Below are positions 63,707 to 64,000 of a stretch of 64,000 nucleotides of DNA, one piece after another (within the stretch, counting starts at the first letter, position 1; every line of letters begins with the position of its first letter). Source of the DNA: Pseudalgibacter alginicilyticus. GTDB lineage: Bacteria; Bacteroidota; Bacteroidia; Flavobacteriales; Flavobacteriaceae. Under the pieces are notes generated by a model. That model made no database searches. It was not told where the DNA came from and saw only the letters and a program-made list of their open reading frames with translations. The position numbers and the translations under genes were made by a program. The stretch lies in the NCBI RefSeq assembly GCF_001310225.1, contig NZ_CP012898.1, positions 2,294,001 to 2,358,000 of the forward strand, in the 5' to 3' direction.

Positions 63707-64000
63707 TTTATTTTACTTATTATTATGTTTTCTTTTTTAAACATTATGAATATTAGCACCTTTAAACTGAAATTTAGATACCTTAATTCGCCGTTTAACA
63801 CTTTAATTCTGCATTGAATTTCATAATTCCAGTATAGCACTGTATTTAAACCCAGTCATGATTTTACCTACTTAAAAACCTATTTGGTTTAGGTGTTTTT
63901 TGAATGTGATATTCACCTTTAAACAAATTGTTATTAGTTCATTTCCTTCTATTTTCAAACTTAGCTCTGCCTTTCTTAGCAAATTTTTTGTTAATTGTAA
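63707..64000. other. Right-edge region: putative promoter area and possible tail of an upstream gene
   Basis: No complete gene is visible. On the minus strand two frames stay open from the edge: one for 42 codons to a TAA at 63872-63874, the other for 19 codons to a TGA at 63939-63941 (encoding the basic tail KKGRAKFENRRK). Either could be the C-terminus of an upstream gene, but both are short enough to be chance. TAAGTTTG (63963-63956, minus strand) matches the Bacteroidota -7 element, with TTTG 16 bp upstream (63983-63980), slightly short of the usual spacing. Confidence 0.35.

Noticed and set aside
1-64000. CRISPR arrays, tRNA or rRNA genes, insertion sequences
   Set aside because: No spaced direct repeats, cloverleaf-like segments or transposase coding regions were seen; the only repetition is between paralogous enzyme genes.

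Overview
The window is AT-rich DNA that reads as a marine member of the Bacteroidota, most likely Flavobacteriaceae. The signs are a SusC/SusD pair, a FecR anti-sigma factor with an ECF sigma factor, many lipoprotein and Sec signal peptides, short A/T-rich start contexts without strong Shine-Dalgarno sequences, and a dense block of sulfatases and glycosidases. Every recognisable gene is on the minus strand, so transcription runs from high to low coordinates. No tRNA, rRNA, CRISPR array or insertion sequence was seen.

Layout in transcription order. (1) 63706-9088 is an almost gap-free run of enzymes: 15 formylglycine-type (family S1) sulfatases, interleaved with GH97, three GH116, a ThuA-LamG protein, two SGNH esterases, a GH36-like enzyme, two GH95, two GH117-like proteins, a sialate-O-acetylesterase-like enzyme, a GH141-like beta-helix protein with a PDZ domain, a DUF-type lipoprotein, GH29, a second beta-helix protein and an orphan beta-propeller lipoprotein. 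(2) 9073-7484 is a decayed second GH29 gene. (3) After 547 bp without genes come the ECF sigma factor (6936), FecR anti-sigma factor, STN-containing SusC receptor, SusD and, at the left edge, the start of a lipoprotein that resembles a purple-acid-phosphatase-type protein.

This is one large polysaccharide utilisation locus. The fucosidase-type families (GH29, GH95 x2, GH141-like, GH117-like x2) together with 15 sulfatases point to a sulfated, fucose-rich algal polysaccharide, such as a fucoidan or diatom fucose-containing sulfated polysaccharide. GH36, GH97 and GH116 would remove galactose-, glucose- or xylose-type branches, and the esterases would remove acetyl groups. SusC/SusD would import the oligosaccharides. 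The STN domain on SusC with FecR and sigma would form a surface-signalling switch. Substrate and individual specificities are inferences from family membership.

The most notable points are these. There is no recognisable endo-fucanase (GH107/GH168), carrageenase or agarase (GH16/GH82) or known lyase, so the depolymerising enzyme is either outside the window or hidden among the uncharacterised beta-helix and beta-propeller proteins. One GH29 copy has been lost. The GH97 and one GH95 lack usual catalytic residues. Three sulfatases carry C-x-P-T-R in place of C-x-P-S-R. The sulfatase maturase and monosaccharide catabolism genes are not in this window.
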